Part shown: positions 17,910 through 26,870 of the stretch, piece after piece
Numbering within the stretch: position 1 is the stretch's first letter
How the letters are laid out: each line of letters begins with the position of its first letter
From: an uncultured Opitutales bacterium
GTDB lineage: Bacteria; Verrucomicrobiota; Verrucomicrobiia; Opitutales; Intestinicryptomonadaceae
Assembly (NCBI GenBank): GCA_900545705.1
Contig: URAK01000009.1
Location: 1-64,000, forward strand
Length of the DNA stretch: 64,000 nucleotides
Reading direction: 5' to 3'
Notes under the pieces: generated by a model
Told to the model about the DNA's origin: nothing
The model's database searches: none
What the model saw: the letters and a program-made list of their open reading frames with translations, nothing else
Position numbers and translations under genes: made by a program

Positions 17910-18635
17910 GATGGAGTTTTACTTTTTTAGCGGGTGGCGATTGGGTATTCTCTTTTTCTCTTTCCCACACACACAAATGCGCGCAGAAATTTTTATGGTG
18001 GTGTAATCGAGATTTTCGGATTAGATAAATTTTCTTTAGAATTTTTTATGCATTAGGCGCGCTAAATAAAAAATTTTAGCGCCGGCAAATTTTTTACGAA
18101 GTATCACTAATCTAAAAAAACTATTGCCCGAAAAGGGGTGAAAGCCGTTGCTAAAATCTTTGCGGAAAGTTCCGGCAAAATATTTTTTAAATTTGCCGAA
18201 TTGTCGATTGTTTTGAGTTTTTTTATAAGGAGATTTTTTATCAGTATTTGAGAGTGGCAAACATTTTGGGAATTTACACAGCTAATTTTACAGTCTAAAT
18301 GTAATATTGCGGTGGGGTCCAGTTCTCTGAGGAGAAATAATGCGTTTTAGAGCGTGTTTGTGCCTTCACATATAGTTTCATATGCGACGGCTACGCTGGA
18401 TTTCTTGGTAGATTTTTTTATAAAAATATCTGCCAAAATATGGTGATAAAAAATTATAAAAATGCATTCGCGCACTTTTAACGCCCGCAAAAGTTAAGAA
18501 TGTAAAAACGCGCAGAATATTTTGGTTTTAACTGTCGCACAGAAAAACGTACGCTTTATCTAATGCTGCTTTATTAAAAGAACTCTTACTTACTTCTTTC
18601 CCCGCAGTTTTCTTGCGCGTTGAAAGAAGCGGAGC

Positions 18636-18671
18636 AAAAAAAAGACGAACCGTACGGTTCGTCTTTTTTTT
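18636..18671 (-). terminator. Perfect 36-bp palindromic terminator of the pnt operon
   Basis: The two 18-base arms (18636-18653, 18654-18671) are exactly complementary, with eight A on the left and eight T on the right. It can terminate transcription in both directions. It lies 65 bases past the pntB stop. Confidence 0.85.
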
Positions 18672-18736
18672 GCGTACTTTGCGGCGCGCCCGCCGCTTTG
18701 CCTAAGCTTGCCCAAATTTTGGGAATAGCGCGTAAG

Positions 18737-20146
18737 CTATGCCTCCTTGAATTTTGATACGAGCTCGTTGATTGTGGCCTTCGCGTCGCCATAGAGCATG
18801 CGCGTGTTGGGGCGGAAGAACAGACCGTTTTCAAGCCCAGAGAATCCCGCTCCTTTGCCGCGTTTTAACGCGAGAACGGTTTTCGCCTTATATGCCTCGA
18901 TAATCGGCATTCCGTATATCGGGCTGGACTTGTCTTCGGCTGCTGCGGGATTTACGACGTCGTTTGCGCCGATTACGATTGCAACGTCCGCCGTTTCAAG
19001 AATCTTATTGGCTTCTTCCATCTCCTTCAGTTGTTCGTATGGAACGTCGGCTTCTGCAAGGAGCACATTCATGTGCCCTGGCATTCTTCCCGCGACAGGG
19101 TGGATTGCGAAAGACACTTCCGCACCGTTATTTTCGAGAATTTCCGCGAGCTCTTTGACTACGTGCTGAGCCTGCGCGACAGCCATTCCGTATCCCGGAA
19201 TGAATACTACGCTCTGTGCAGCTTCAAGAATATAGTAGGCGTCGTCGGCGGAGATAGCCTTCATTTCGCCTTCTACCTTGTTTTTAGAACCTCCCGCCGC
19301 CGAGCCGAAGCCCGAGAACAGTACGTTCGACAAAGTCCTGTTCATGGACTTGCACATTATGACGGTAAGTATTACGCCGCTTGCACCTACGAGCGAGCCC
19401 GCCACAATGAGTACATTGTTTTGTATTACAAAGCCCGCCGCGCTTGCAGCCAAGCCCGAGAGAGAGTTTAGCAGTGAAATTACAACCGGCATATCGCCAC
19501 CGCCAATCGGCATAACGGCCGCGATCCCGAGCACGAGCGACAGGATAATCGCTGCAACCATAATCTGGTAGGCTGTGCAATAGTCGCCTATTGCGGCAAA
19601 CGCCACGGCCGAAACGATAGTGAGAACGGCGATTACGAGGTTTACAATTTTCTGTCCGGCATAGATACACGGTTTGCCGGAAATCTTGCCGGAGAGTTTT
19701 GCCCAAGCGTAGGCAGAACCTGTGAATGTGACGCCGCCAATGAGGATTGTCACTATTATTGCAGACTTAGCGATAACGCCGGCCGGAATGTTTGCGACAC
19801 CGTCGTAGTGGTATTCAACCCATGCGACGAGCAGCGAGGCTAGACCGCCGAAACCGTTGAGCAGCGCGACCATTTCCGGCATGGACGTCATTTTTACCTT
19901 CTTCGCAGCGACAAGTCCAATAACGGCGCCAAGCAGCAGGCCCGCCGCGAGAATAACCCATGTGATTTTATCCGAGGCATCGAGAATTTTATGGTCGAAT
20001 AAAGTGAAAACGACGGCTACGAGCATGCCGACGGACGAAAGTATATTGCCCTTGCGCGCGGTCTCCGCCTTGCCGAGCATTTTGATGCCGAGAATAAAGA
20101 TTACTGCGGAGACGATGTAGGCGATGTTTATGATTTGCGGATTCAT
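18737..20146 (-). CDS. pntB: NAD(P) transhydrogenase subunit beta
   Basis: A 469-residue membrane subunit of the proton-translocating transhydrogenase, which couples proton movement to hydride transfer from NADH to NADP+. About residues 1-265 hold eight or nine transmembrane helices. About 295-469 is the NADP(H)-binding domain III, with VIFIPGYGMAVAQAQHVV, the conserved GRMPGHMNVLLAEA and the VVNPAAAED/PIYGMPI segments. Length matches the family. It is the last gene of the pntAA-pntAB-pntB operon, 2 bases after pntAB, and ends before a perfect palindromic terminator. Confidence 0.96.
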   Translation of the reverse strand: MNPQIINIAYIVSAVIFILGIKMLGKAETARKGNILSSVGMLVAVVFTLFDHKILDASDKITWVILAAGLLLGAVIGLVAAKKVKMTSMPEMVALLNGFGGLASLLVAWVEYHYDGVANIPAGVIAKSAIIVTILIGGVTFTGSAYAWAKLSGKISGKPCIYAGQKIVNLVIAVLTIVSAVAFAAIGDYCTAYQIMVAAIILSLVLGIAAVMPIGGGDMPVVISLLNSLSGLAASAAGFVIQNNVLIVAGSLVGASGVILTVIMCKSMNRTLSNVLFSGFGSAAGGSKNKVEGEMKAISADDAYYILEAAQSVVFIPGYGMAVAQAQHVVKELAEILENNGAEVSFAIHPVAGRMPGHMNVLLAEADVPYEQLKEMEEANKILETADVAIVIGANDVVNPAAAEDKSSPIYGMPIIEAYKAKTVLALKRGKGAGFSGLENGLFFRPNTRMLYGDAKATINELVSKFKEA

Positions 20147-20148
20147 CG

Positions 20149-20436
20149 TTATTTGTCTCCCTTCTTCTTAAACATGGCGAGCATTCTGTCTGTGACGAGG
20201 TATCCGCCCACGACATTGATTGTGGCCAGAACCAGCGCCGCGAATCCGAGGATAGTCGCAAACATGCTGTTGTCGGTGCCGCCAGTTGCGATTATTGCGC
20301 CGACTATCGTGATGCCGCTTATGGCGTTTGATCCGCTCATCAACGGCGTGTGGAGCTGGCTTGGAACCTTGGATATGAGTTCAAATCCAAGGAACACGGA
20401 CAGCGTGAATATGAATAATAGAAGAATAAGTTCCAT
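20149..20436 (-). CDS. pntAB: NAD(P) transhydrogenase subunit alpha part 2
   Basis: A 95-residue membrane protein with three hydrophobic segments, at about residues 2-20, 38-56 and 59-80. It includes the conserved PLMSGSNAISGI near 32-43, typical of the membrane part of the alpha subunit. The alpha subunit is split into two polypeptides here, as in Rhodospirillum-type enzymes, whereas E. coli PntA is one chain. It lies 13 bases after pntAA and 2 bases before pntB, so the three form one operon and one complex in the inner membrane. Confidence 0.94.
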   Translation of the reverse strand: MELILLLFIFTLSVFLGFELISKVPSQLHTPLMSGSNAISGITIVGAIIATGGTDNSMFATILGFAALVLATINVVGGYLVTDRMLAMFKKKGDK

Positions 20437-20449
20437 GGTTAAAGATAGT

Positions 20450-21565
20450 TTACATAAAGCGTTCGTCGGTTATTTTGCCGTCGTTGGCAACGACGCACGA
20501 TTTCATTATCGGGTCCTCCATATTTACGGTGAAGTTCCCGTCTACGGTAAAATGCTCGATGAAGTTGAATACGTTTGAGCCGTACATTTGGCTCGCTGTG
20601 GCGGGCACTGAAGCTTCCAAACAAGTGTTGCCTATAATCATGACGCCGTTGGGAGTGATTACGGTTTCGTCCGGCTTTGAGCCCTCGACGTTGCCGCCGC
20701 TTTCAACCGCCATGTCGACGATTACGCTGCCTGGCTTCATTCCCGAAACCATTTCCGCCGTTATAATTACGGGCGCCTTTCTTCCGAACAGCTTTGCGGT
20801 CGTTATCACGACGTCCGCTTGCGCGCACACTTTCGCCATGCCTTTGCGCTGCAGTTCGATTTGTTCCGGCGTCAGGGCTTTTGCGTATCCCTGTGCGGTC
20901 TGTCCTGTTTCGCCGAGGTCGATTTTTATAAATTTTGCGCCGAGGCTCTTTACTTGCTCCTCGACCACCGGGCGGGTGTCGAAAGCTTCAACTCTAGCTC
21001 CTATTCTCTTTGCTGTTGCTATCGCTTGCAGCCCCGCGACGCCGACACCTACGATAAAGAATTTTAATGGCGATATTGTCCCGGCGGGCGTCATCATCAT
21101 CGGGGCGATTTTATTTATGGAAGTGGCCGCCTTCAAAACCGCGCAATATCCCGCGAGGTTTGACTGGGAGCTCAATACGTCCATTTTCTGGGCAATTGTG
21201 CTGCGGGGTATCATTTCAAAGCTTGCGGCGGTCACTCCAGCGTCTGCGAAAGCTTTTATCAATTCTTTTTCATTGAACGGGTCGAGGAGGCTCAGGTGGA
21301 AAGAGCCCTTCTTGAAATTCTGTACATCGCTTACGGAGGGCTTGCGGACTGACACCACGAAGTCCGCCTCTTTCACGGCTTCGGGGGGGACGATTTCCGC
21401 GCCAGCCTCGGCGTACTGCTCGTCGGTGAATCCCGCCTTAATGCCCGCGGATCGGCATACGCGCACTGTCCAGCCGAGTTTCGCGAGCTTTTTTACGTCC
21501 GTCGGGGTTGCCGCAACTCGCGTTTCCCTCGGGTCGGTTTCTGCTGATACGAATAGTGTTTTCAT
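20450..21565 (-). CDS. pntAA: NAD(P) transhydrogenase subunit alpha part 1
   Basis: A 371-residue cytoplasmic NAD(H)-binding subunit (domain I) of the transhydrogenase, homologous to alanine dehydrogenase. It starts MKTLFVSAETDPRETRVA. The Rossmann motif GVGVAGLQA is followed by FDTRP, and the region with MAVESGGNVEGSKP matches the family. The conserved loop QMDVL-type segment appears as MDVLSSQSNLAGY. An upstream in-frame start at 21604 would add 13 residues not expected for the family. No Shine-Dalgarno is visible before ATG 21565. It is first in the operon and divergent from the GH13 gene 121 bases away. Confidence 0.95.
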   Translation of the reverse strand: MKTLFVSAETDPRETRVAATPTDVKKLAKLGWTVRVCRSAGIKAGFTDEQYAEAGAEIVPPEAVKEADFVVSVRKPSVSDVQNFKKGSFHLSLLDPFNEKELIKAFADAGVTAASFEMIPRSTIAQKMDVLSSQSNLAGYCAVLKAATSINKIAPMMMTPAGTISPLKFFIVGVGVAGLQAIATAKRIGARVEAFDTRPVVEEQVKSLGAKFIKIDLGETGQTAQGYAKALTPEQIELQRKGMAKVCAQADVVITTAKLFGRKAPVIITAEMVSGMKPGSVIVDMAVESGGNVEGSKPDETVITPNGVMIIGNTCLEASVPATASQMYGSNVFNFIEHFTVDGNFTVNMEDPIMKSCVVANDGKITDERFM

Positions 21566-21635
21566 TACTATATAGAATGTTGACCCTTTCGAGCGGCAAA
21601 TCAAACAATTTTTTTAATTAACTGTAAACTAAATT

Positions 21636-21660
21636 GAAAGGCAATATATCTTGCCGCTAT
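21636..21660. promoter_or_regulatory. Dyad-symmetric site between pntAA and GH13 gene
   Basis: GGCAA and TTGCC flank six bases (core GGCAATATATCTTGCC, near 21641-21656) just upstream of a possible weak -10 TATGGT for the GH13 gene. It may be an operator; no regulator is encoded nearby. Confidence 0.3.
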
Positions 21661-21686
21661 GGTAGGTTTTTGTTATTTGTTATGGT

Positions 21687-23099
21687 ATGAAAAAGTTATT
21701 ATACATATTGATGTTGGCGGCTTTATCAATGTCCGCATTGTTTTCGGCTGAAGCAGAAAAAGTCTCGGACAAGCCCGCACGGAAGGCGCCGGATTGGCTT
21801 ATGAAATCCATAATATGCCAGGTGCCGCTGCGCTCGTTTACGCAGGAGGGAACGCTTGCGGCGGCAACGGAAAGGCTCGGGCACCTCGCGGAAGCCGGAA
21901 TTGGCTGCGTTTATCTCCTTCCGATAGTAGAGTCGGACCCCGACCAAAACAGGGCTTTTTGGAGCCCGCGCCAAAAAAAGAGCAATACCAACAATCCGTG
22001 CAATCCGTACAGAATAAAAAACTATTTTAAGATTGATTCGGAGTACGGGACGGACGCCGACTTGAAAAAGTTTGTCGAGCGCGCCCACGAACTTGGAATG
22101 AAAGTTATGCTCGACGCGGTATACTACCACTGCGGCCCCACTGCCGACATCATAACAACAAATCCGGACTTTGTTGTGCGCGACGAAAACGGCAAGGTCA
22201 AAAATGGGCGGTGGCTCTTCCCCGAACTGAACTTTGACAATCCGAAATTGCGCGAATACCTCATCTGCAATTTGGAGTATTTTGTGCGCGAGTTCGGAGT
22301 TGACGGATACAGGGCGGACGCTGAGTTTTACATACCTCTGGACTTTTGGGAAAGCGCGCGCGAAAGGCTTGAAAAAATAAAGCCCGACATCGCCCTTGTA
22401 GCCGAATCTTCCCGCCGCGAATGCCAGCTTAAGGCGTATGATGCAAACTACTGCTGGGGCATCTTTTTCAGGGACTATTTCGCGGGGCTTAAAAATGCGA
22501 AGGTAAAGACCTCAAAAGATTTGGGAAAAAATATAACATGGACTCTGTCGAACTATCCAAAAGGGGCGCGCCTGCTCTACCACTACGACAACCACGACAT
22601 TTCGACCGACAGCGGCAGGTCGGAGGCAGTTATGCCCTACGAGGCGGCAGACGCTATGACGGCTTTTCTTCTAACAATAGGCGGTGTACCGATGCTTTTT
22701 GCCGGCAATGAAATTGCCGATAGGGCTGAGTATAATCTTTTTGCCAACAAATACCATAACCGCAGCGTTCTCGACTGGTCGGCGGCGTTCACCGAAGCGG
22801 GAAAGCGCAGATTGGCAATAGTCAAATCACTGTCGAAGATCCGCAGCGAGCGCCCTGAATTTTATTCCGGAGAATTGAAATGGCTTGATTCGGGCAACGA
22901 CAGGGTTGTCGCGTTTGAGCGCGTTGCGGGCGAAAAGAAAACGAGCGTGTTTGTTAGCGCGTCGGACAAGCCTGTGGAAATCTCCGCAAAGCTTTCCGAA
23001 AAGCCGAATGCCTACTATTCAAGCGGCGCGAAAATCTCGGGTAGCGGCGATTCCGCAAAAATCTATTTGGAGCCGTACGGTTTTGCCCTCGTCGAATAG
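21687..23099 (+). CDS. Secreted GH13 alpha-amylase family enzyme
   Basis: A 470-residue exported glycoside hydrolase acting on alpha-glucans or related sugars. Residues 1-21 are a signal peptide. About 40-385 is the GH13 TIM barrel, with the nucleophile Asp 211 in GVDGYRAD, the acid/base Glu 240 in IALVAES, and the transition-state Asp 304 in YDNHD; DAVYYHCG near 143-150 corresponds to conserved region I. About 400-470 is the C-terminal beta domain. It is shorter than classical amylases and its exact specificity (amylase, glucosidase or trehalose-type) cannot be read. No Shine-Dalgarno is visible; a terminator follows. Confidence 0.92.
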   Translation: MKKLLYILMLAALSMSALFSAEAEKVSDKPARKAPDWLMKSIICQVPLRSFTQEGTLAAATERLGHLAEAGIGCVYLLPIVESDPDQNRAFWSPRQKKSNTNNPCNPYRIKNYFKIDSEYGTDADLKKFVERAHELGMKVMLDAVYYHCGPTADIITTNPDFVVRDENGKVKNGRWLFPELNFDNPKLREYLICNLEYFVREFGVDGYRADAEFYIPLDFWESARERLEKIKPDIALVAESSRRECQLKAYDANYCWGIFFRDYFAGLKNAKVKTSKDLGKNITWTLSNYPKGARLLYHYDNHDISTDSGRSEAVMPYEAADAMTAFLLTIGGVPMLFAGNEIADRAEYNLFANKYHNRSVLDWSAAFTEAGKRRLAIVKSLSKIRSERPEFYSGELKWLDSGNDRVVAFERVAGEKKTSVFVSASDKPVEISAKLSEKPNAYYSSGAKISGSGDSAKIYLEPYGFALVE

Positions 23100-23155
23100 A
23101 CTTCGGCGGGTGGCCAAAAGCGGCTGATTTGGCCGGCGAACTTTTGTTTCATGAA

Positions 23156-23190
23156 GCGGTCTTTTCCCGTGCGGGATAGGCCGCCTTTTT
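23156..23190 (+). terminator. Probable terminator after GH13 gene
   Basis: An outer stem GCGG/CCGC encloses an inner CCCG/CGGG hairpin and is followed by CTTTTT. Confidence 0.6.
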
Positions 23191-23569
23191 GCGTACGCGG
23201 AGGTAAGTGGACTCGGAGGCTGTCGATTGTATCCTTTATGCACGTGCAGATTTTGGGTGATTAATTTCAAAAAAATTGCGCGCAAAGCGGCGGACAATAT
23301 GCCGCAAGGCAAATGGCGGCTTTTCTGGGTAAGTTGCGCTTAAATAAAAATTGCGCAGTTGGGCTGCTAATTTTGCAGCACGAAACTTTGGAGCTTTTTG
23401 CATAAAAAAATGAACTTTGCATGCGGCGGATTTTTTACTGTTATGAAACGCTCGTGCGTGAATAGAGCGCTATTTTCTATAATGCTTTATTTCGAAAATA
23501 GAATAAAATACGAAACTTTATAAATAACTTGACTTAACAAAGGTATAAAATTTATTTTTTTGCAATCAA

Positions 23570-23581
23570 TCAAACGTTTGA
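23570..23581. promoter_or_regulatory. Palindrome resembling a LacI-family operator
   Basis: TCAAACGTTTGA is a perfect 12-bp palindrome with a central CG, the general form of LacI/GalR-family half-sites. It lies between an AT-rich promoter-like stretch and the oxidoreductase start. No LacI-type gene is present in the window. Confidence 0.35.
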
Positions 23582-23623
23582 GGGCGAGGATAGAGTGTCC
23601 GTATTGTCCCGGCGTTCTAATAA

Positions 23624-24946
23624 ATGTTTCGCATGAAAAGAAGAGACTTCATAAAAACTATTGCTTCGGCGTCTGCGGCTATCGGGCTGCCAACGATAAT
23701 TCCGGCATCGGCTCTCGGAAAGGGTGGGGCGGTCGCGCCGAGCGAGCGCGTGACAATGGGCTCAATAGGCCTCGGGACGCAGGGAACTGCCAATACCCAA
23801 AATTTCTTCGGCGACAAGAGAGTCCAGATTGTTGGGCTCTGCGACGTAAACAATACCGAAGGTCCTCAATACTACGGATACGGAAACAACGAAACAAAGG
23901 GCTTGAGGAACGCCCGTAAACTTTTTGGAATGGATATTCCGACGTACGACGACTTCCGCGAGTTGCTCGCGCGCAAAGACGTTGACGTCGTAATGACAGC
24001 TCTCCCTGACCATTGGCATGCGATTGTCGGAATAGCGTGCGTAAACGCCGGAAAGGACGTGTTCGGCGAAAAACCGCTCACCCGTACAATACGCGAGGGC
24101 AAAGTTCTCCGCGACACCGTTCTAAATTCCGGGCGCATTTGGCAGACAGGCTCATGGCAGAGGTCGCTGCCCGACTTTGTCCGCGCCGCCGAAATAGTCC
24201 GCAACGGATACCTCGGGCGCATTTCGAGAATAAAAATAGGGCTTCCGTCAAACTTTAAAGCCGAAGTTCTGTCCCCGGTCCCCGTTCCGAAAGGAATGAA
24301 TTGGGAAATGTGGCAGGGGCCGGCGCAGCCGAGTTATTTCAACCAGCGCAAGACCTTTACACGGTGGAGGGGAGTTACTAATTACAGCGCGGGCAAGATT
24401 GCAGACTGGGGCGCGCACCATCTTGACATCGCCCATTGGGCTCTCGGCTTTGACGATACCGGCGCGTCCGAGATAGTCCCGGAACTCGTCCAGTGGCCCA
24501 AGAACGGATTCTCCGACCAGCCGCTGAAATTCAGGGTTGTGATGTACTACCCCAACGGCGTTGAAATAGAAATATCCGACATGAACCGCAACGGAGTAGA
24601 ATTTTTCGGGACGAAAGGAAAACTGTTTGTCTCGCGCGAGACTCTCTATTCTGATCCGATAGGCATAGCCGAAACGCGAATTTTGCCGACTGAAAGCAGG
24701 CTGTTTCCGATACGCAATGGCAACCACTTCACTGCGTTTATAGACAGCGTTCTCGACCGCCGCGCTGCCGTGACGGATATCGGGATAGCGCACCGGACAA
24801 ACACTGGCTGCCTGCTTGCAGAAATAGCATACAGGCTGAACCGCCCCATAAAGTGGGACGCCAAGAAAGAGGAGATTGTGGGCGACGACGAAGCCGCCCG
24901 CATGTGCGACAGGGCGTACAGCGCGCCGTGGCAACTACAAGCATAA
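23624..24946 (+). CDS. Tat-exported Gfo/Idh/MocA family oxidoreductase
   Basis: A 440-residue NAD(P)-dependent sugar-type oxidoreductase. The N-terminus MFRMKRRDFIKTIASASAAIGLP is a twin-arginine signal (RRDFIK), so the folded, cofactor-loaded enzyme should be exported. The Rossmann domain follows, about 40-170, with GSIGLGTQG and then VGLCDV. The family EKP motif is in VFGEKPLTRT, and GAHHLDIAHW gives the conserved His pair of the active-site domain. The ending MCDRAYSAPWQL is seen in many planctomycete and verrucomicrobial members. Two starts are possible (23624 or 23633), neither with a Shine-Dalgarno. The HEAT-repeat gene begins 17 bases downstream with a good ribosome binding site, so the two form an operon. 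Confidence 0.9.
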   Translation: MFRMKRRDFIKTIASASAAIGLPTIIPASALGKGGAVAPSERVTMGSIGLGTQGTANTQNFFGDKRVQIVGLCDVNNTEGPQYYGYGNNETKGLRNARKLFGMDIPTYDDFRELLARKDVDVVMTALPDHWHAIVGIACVNAGKDVFGEKPLTRTIREGKVLRDTVLNSGRIWQTGSWQRSLPDFVRAAEIVRNGYLGRISRIKIGLPSNFKAEVLSPVPVPKGMNWEMWQGPAQPSYFNQRKTFTRWRGVTNYSAGKIADWGAHHLDIAHWALGFDDTGASEIVPELVQWPKNGFSDQPLKFRVVMYYPNGVEIEISDMNRNGVEFFGTKGKLFVSRETLYSDPIGIAETRILPTESRLFPIRNGNHFTAFIDSVLDRRAAVTDIGIAHRTNTGCLLAEIAYRLNRPIKWDAKKEEIVGDDEAARMCDRAYSAPWQLQA

Positions 24947-24963
24947 ATTGCGGGAGGTTTTAT

Positions 24964-26439
24964 ATGAAAATGAAATTGATTTTAGCGGTAGCTGCAGCAT
25001 ATGCAATGGCTCCGGTTTTTGCCGGCGTTTACGATGATTTTGCGGCTTATGACGCCGGCAAAGACAACGCATGGTTTTTCGAGCTTGCGGCGCAGGCTCA
25101 GAATAAGGGAAGCGCGGCGCAAGTGCGCGAGGGGCTTTCAAAAGCGATTCTTTCCAAGCCAATATCCGACGCAGCATTTCGCGATGCCTGCCAGATATTA
25201 AAACCGATAGCAGATTCGGACACTGTCGCGGCGATGGTTCCGGCGCTTAAAAATCCTGCGCGGGTTTCGTCGGCGTGCAACGTGCTAATGGGGCTTGGGT
25301 CAGACGGCTTCGATGCCCTTGAATCTGCGCTGAAAGATGCTACGGACACACTCTGCAAACAGACAATAATTTCTACGCTCGCCTCGTTTAACGACTCTGA
25401 CGCGGTGGAGGCGATAGCCCCATACGCGCTCTCTTCCGATCCTGTAATCGCAAAATTTGCGACTGTTGCGCTCGGCACGATAGACGATTCCGACGTATTG
25501 GAAATTCTCGAAAAAAATGTGGGAAGCTCGAATCCCGTGATAAAGAAGGCCGCGCAGGAAGCGCTTGTCGCGTTTGCGGAGAACCGCTACCGCTCGGGCG
25601 ACAAAGCCGACGCAAAAATGGCGTTGAAGCTTGTAGGCGAGGATTGCGGCTCGGCAGTGCGGCTGCGCGCAGCGCTGCTCGGCGAAGCGGAGGGGCGCAA
25701 GTACTTGGATTCGCTGATAATAAAGGGCGGGGAGCTTTCAGCGCCGGCTGGGCGCGCGATGAACGGCCTGCGCGAATTTTCCGAATCCGAAGAAATAATA
25801 AAGGCTTTTCCGAAAATGCCGCGCGAGGCCAAGCTTGCGGCTATGGGAACTTTTATGCTGTCGGGGGATACCAGATTTTATCCTACCATTGCGCCGGAGC
25901 TTGATTCGCCCGATGCGGACATACGGGCTGAGGCGATATATGTGGCGCGCTTTATATGCACGGACGATGCGAATCTGCGCAAAATCTGGGATATATTCAA
26001 ATCTGGCAAGAAGCCGTTTTCAGCTCTTGCTGCAAATGTTTTGAAGGAAAATTCGAGCTTGAAAATGGCCGCTCTGCTAAACGAAAAGGCGAACAGCGGA
26101 GACCTTGATGCGCTCGAGATACAGGTGTTCCGAGGGGACGTGCAAGCCCGCAAAAAATTGTGGGACATGTTTGCCGGCAAGGTTGACGGAAAGAGGAACC
26201 CGAAAGTAGTGTCGGCTGTCGAGAGGACAATAACATACGGAGACTTGCCTGAATTTGCGCGCTTTTTAAAATCTTCCGACAATTCCCTTGTTTCGGACGC
26301 TTCCAAAGTGATAATTAAGAAGCTTGCCAAGAGCCGCGACAAAGGCTTTATGCGCGCCGCAGTGCCCGTTATTATGAAGGGAAACGCCGCCAAGGAAAGC
26401 CAAGCGTACCAATTCGTGTGGTCTAAGCTTGGGTTATAG
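24964..26439 (+). CDS. Secreted HEAT-repeat protein
   Basis: A 491-residue exported protein. Residues 1-20 are a signal peptide (KLILAVAAAYAMAPVFAG). The rest is a solenoid of paired helices of the HEAT type: repeated units such as DAVEAIAPYALSSDPVIAKF, then ATVALGTIDDSDVLEILEKN and KKAAQEALVAFAENRY. HEAT arrays usually mediate protein binding. GGGAGG stands 7 bases before ATG 24964, which fixes this start even though the frame is open further upstream into the oxidoreductase gene. Operon position suggests it assists or scaffolds the exported oxidoreductase; no direct evidence shows this. Confidence 0.85.
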   Translation: MKMKLILAVAAAYAMAPVFAGVYDDFAAYDAGKDNAWFFELAAQAQNKGSAAQVREGLSKAILSKPISDAAFRDACQILKPIADSDTVAAMVPALKNPARVSSACNVLMGLGSDGFDALESALKDATDTLCKQTIISTLASFNDSDAVEAIAPYALSSDPVIAKFATVALGTIDDSDVLEILEKNVGSSNPVIKKAAQEALVAFAENRYRSGDKADAKMALKLVGEDCGSAVRLRAALLGEAEGRKYLDSLIIKGGELSAPAGRAMNGLREFSESEEIIKAFPKMPREAKLAAMGTFMLSGDTRFYPTIAPELDSPDADIRAEAIYVARFICTDDANLRKIWDIFKSGKKPFSALAANVLKENSSLKMAALLNEKANSGDLDALEIQVFRGDVQARKKLWDMFAGKVDGKRNPKVVSAVERTITYGDLPEFARFLKSSDNSLVSDASKVIIKKLAKSRDKGFMRAAVPVIMKGNAAKESQAYQFVWSKLGL

Positions 26440-26501
26440 TGCTTATATCTCACGCGGCGGCAGAAAAAAAGCGCTTTTTGCCGCCGCGAAAATTGCAAAG
26501 A

Positions 26502-26531
26502 TTGGCAACATATTTTTAAGCTGCCTATTAT
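26502..26531 (+). promoter_or_regulatory. Candidate promoter of a small RNA
   Basis: TTGGCA (26502-26507) and TATTAT (26526-26531) are separated by 18 bases, inside an intergenic region and about 100 bases before a strong terminator. Confidence 0.4.
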
Positions 26532-26537
26532 GTGCGC

Positions 26538-26642
26538 TTCGAAGCGCGCGGCATTGGTTTGGTGCTATTGCCAAGAAGTTCAGCGGTCGATATTTTATAG
26601 ATATATAAAAACCTACGCAAATCTACGGCGTAGGTTTTTTTT
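26538..26642 (+). ncRNA. Candidate small RNA of unknown class
   Basis: The stretch between the promoter-like pair and the terminator is about 105 bases. Near its start it contains the perfect palindrome GCGCTTCGAAGCGC (about 26534-26547), then an unstructured middle and the terminator stem AAAAACCTACGC/GCGTAGGTTTTT. I do not recognise a known RNA family. It could instead just be the 3' untranslated region of the HEAT-repeat gene. Confidence 0.3.
26607..26642 (+). terminator. Intrinsic terminator
   Basis: A 12-bp stem (26607-26618 with 26628-26639) and a 9-base loop lead into a run of eight T. Confidence 0.85.
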
Positions 26643-26870
26643 GCGGCGTTAAGTATTTTTTTCTCTCCGGGATAAACAGTTTCTTCGAAAATTTTTTAGT
26701 GGGCAGATATTTCTCAAAAATTTTAGCTTTTGGGGCAATCAGCAGTTTGCCGTGAGACAATACATTGTTGGACTGAGTGCGGGCGGGTATGCTAAATGGG
26801 AGAATAAATTTCTTTGCGCCGAAAATATAATAATTGACTCATGGGCGCTTAGTGCGTTAACTTTTGAGAC

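Larger units (their letters stand above)
17833..18736. other. 900-bp AT-rich spacer
   Basis: It begins with the terminator of the unknown gene (17880-17909) and ends with the palindromic terminator of pntB (18636-18671). In between is AT-rich DNA with many stops in all frames. One short feature stands out: an AGGAG followed after 6 bases by ATG at 18340 opens a frame of only 11 codons. No RNA gene was recognised. Confidence 0.45.
23100..23623. other. Spacer with terminator and palindromic operator-like site
   Basis: It holds the GH13 terminator at 23156-23190 and a 12-bp perfect palindrome at 23570-23581, 42 bases before the oxidoreductase ATG. The central part is AT-rich and carries no gene. 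Confidence 0.5.
26440..26870. other. Spacer with hairpins and a candidate small RNA
   Basis: A long stem at about 26454-26489 (CGCGGCGGCA/TGCCGCCGCG) has no T run on the plus strand and may act as an mRNA 3' stabiliser. A promoter-like pair and terminator at 26502-26642 outline a possible small RNA. The remainder to 26870 is AT-rich, and no gene is seen. Confidence 0.45.

Noticed and set aside
20475..21575. 366-codon frame opposite pntAA
   Set aside because: It is fully antisense to a clearly identified gene, with low-quality Ser/Thr/Pro-rich composition.
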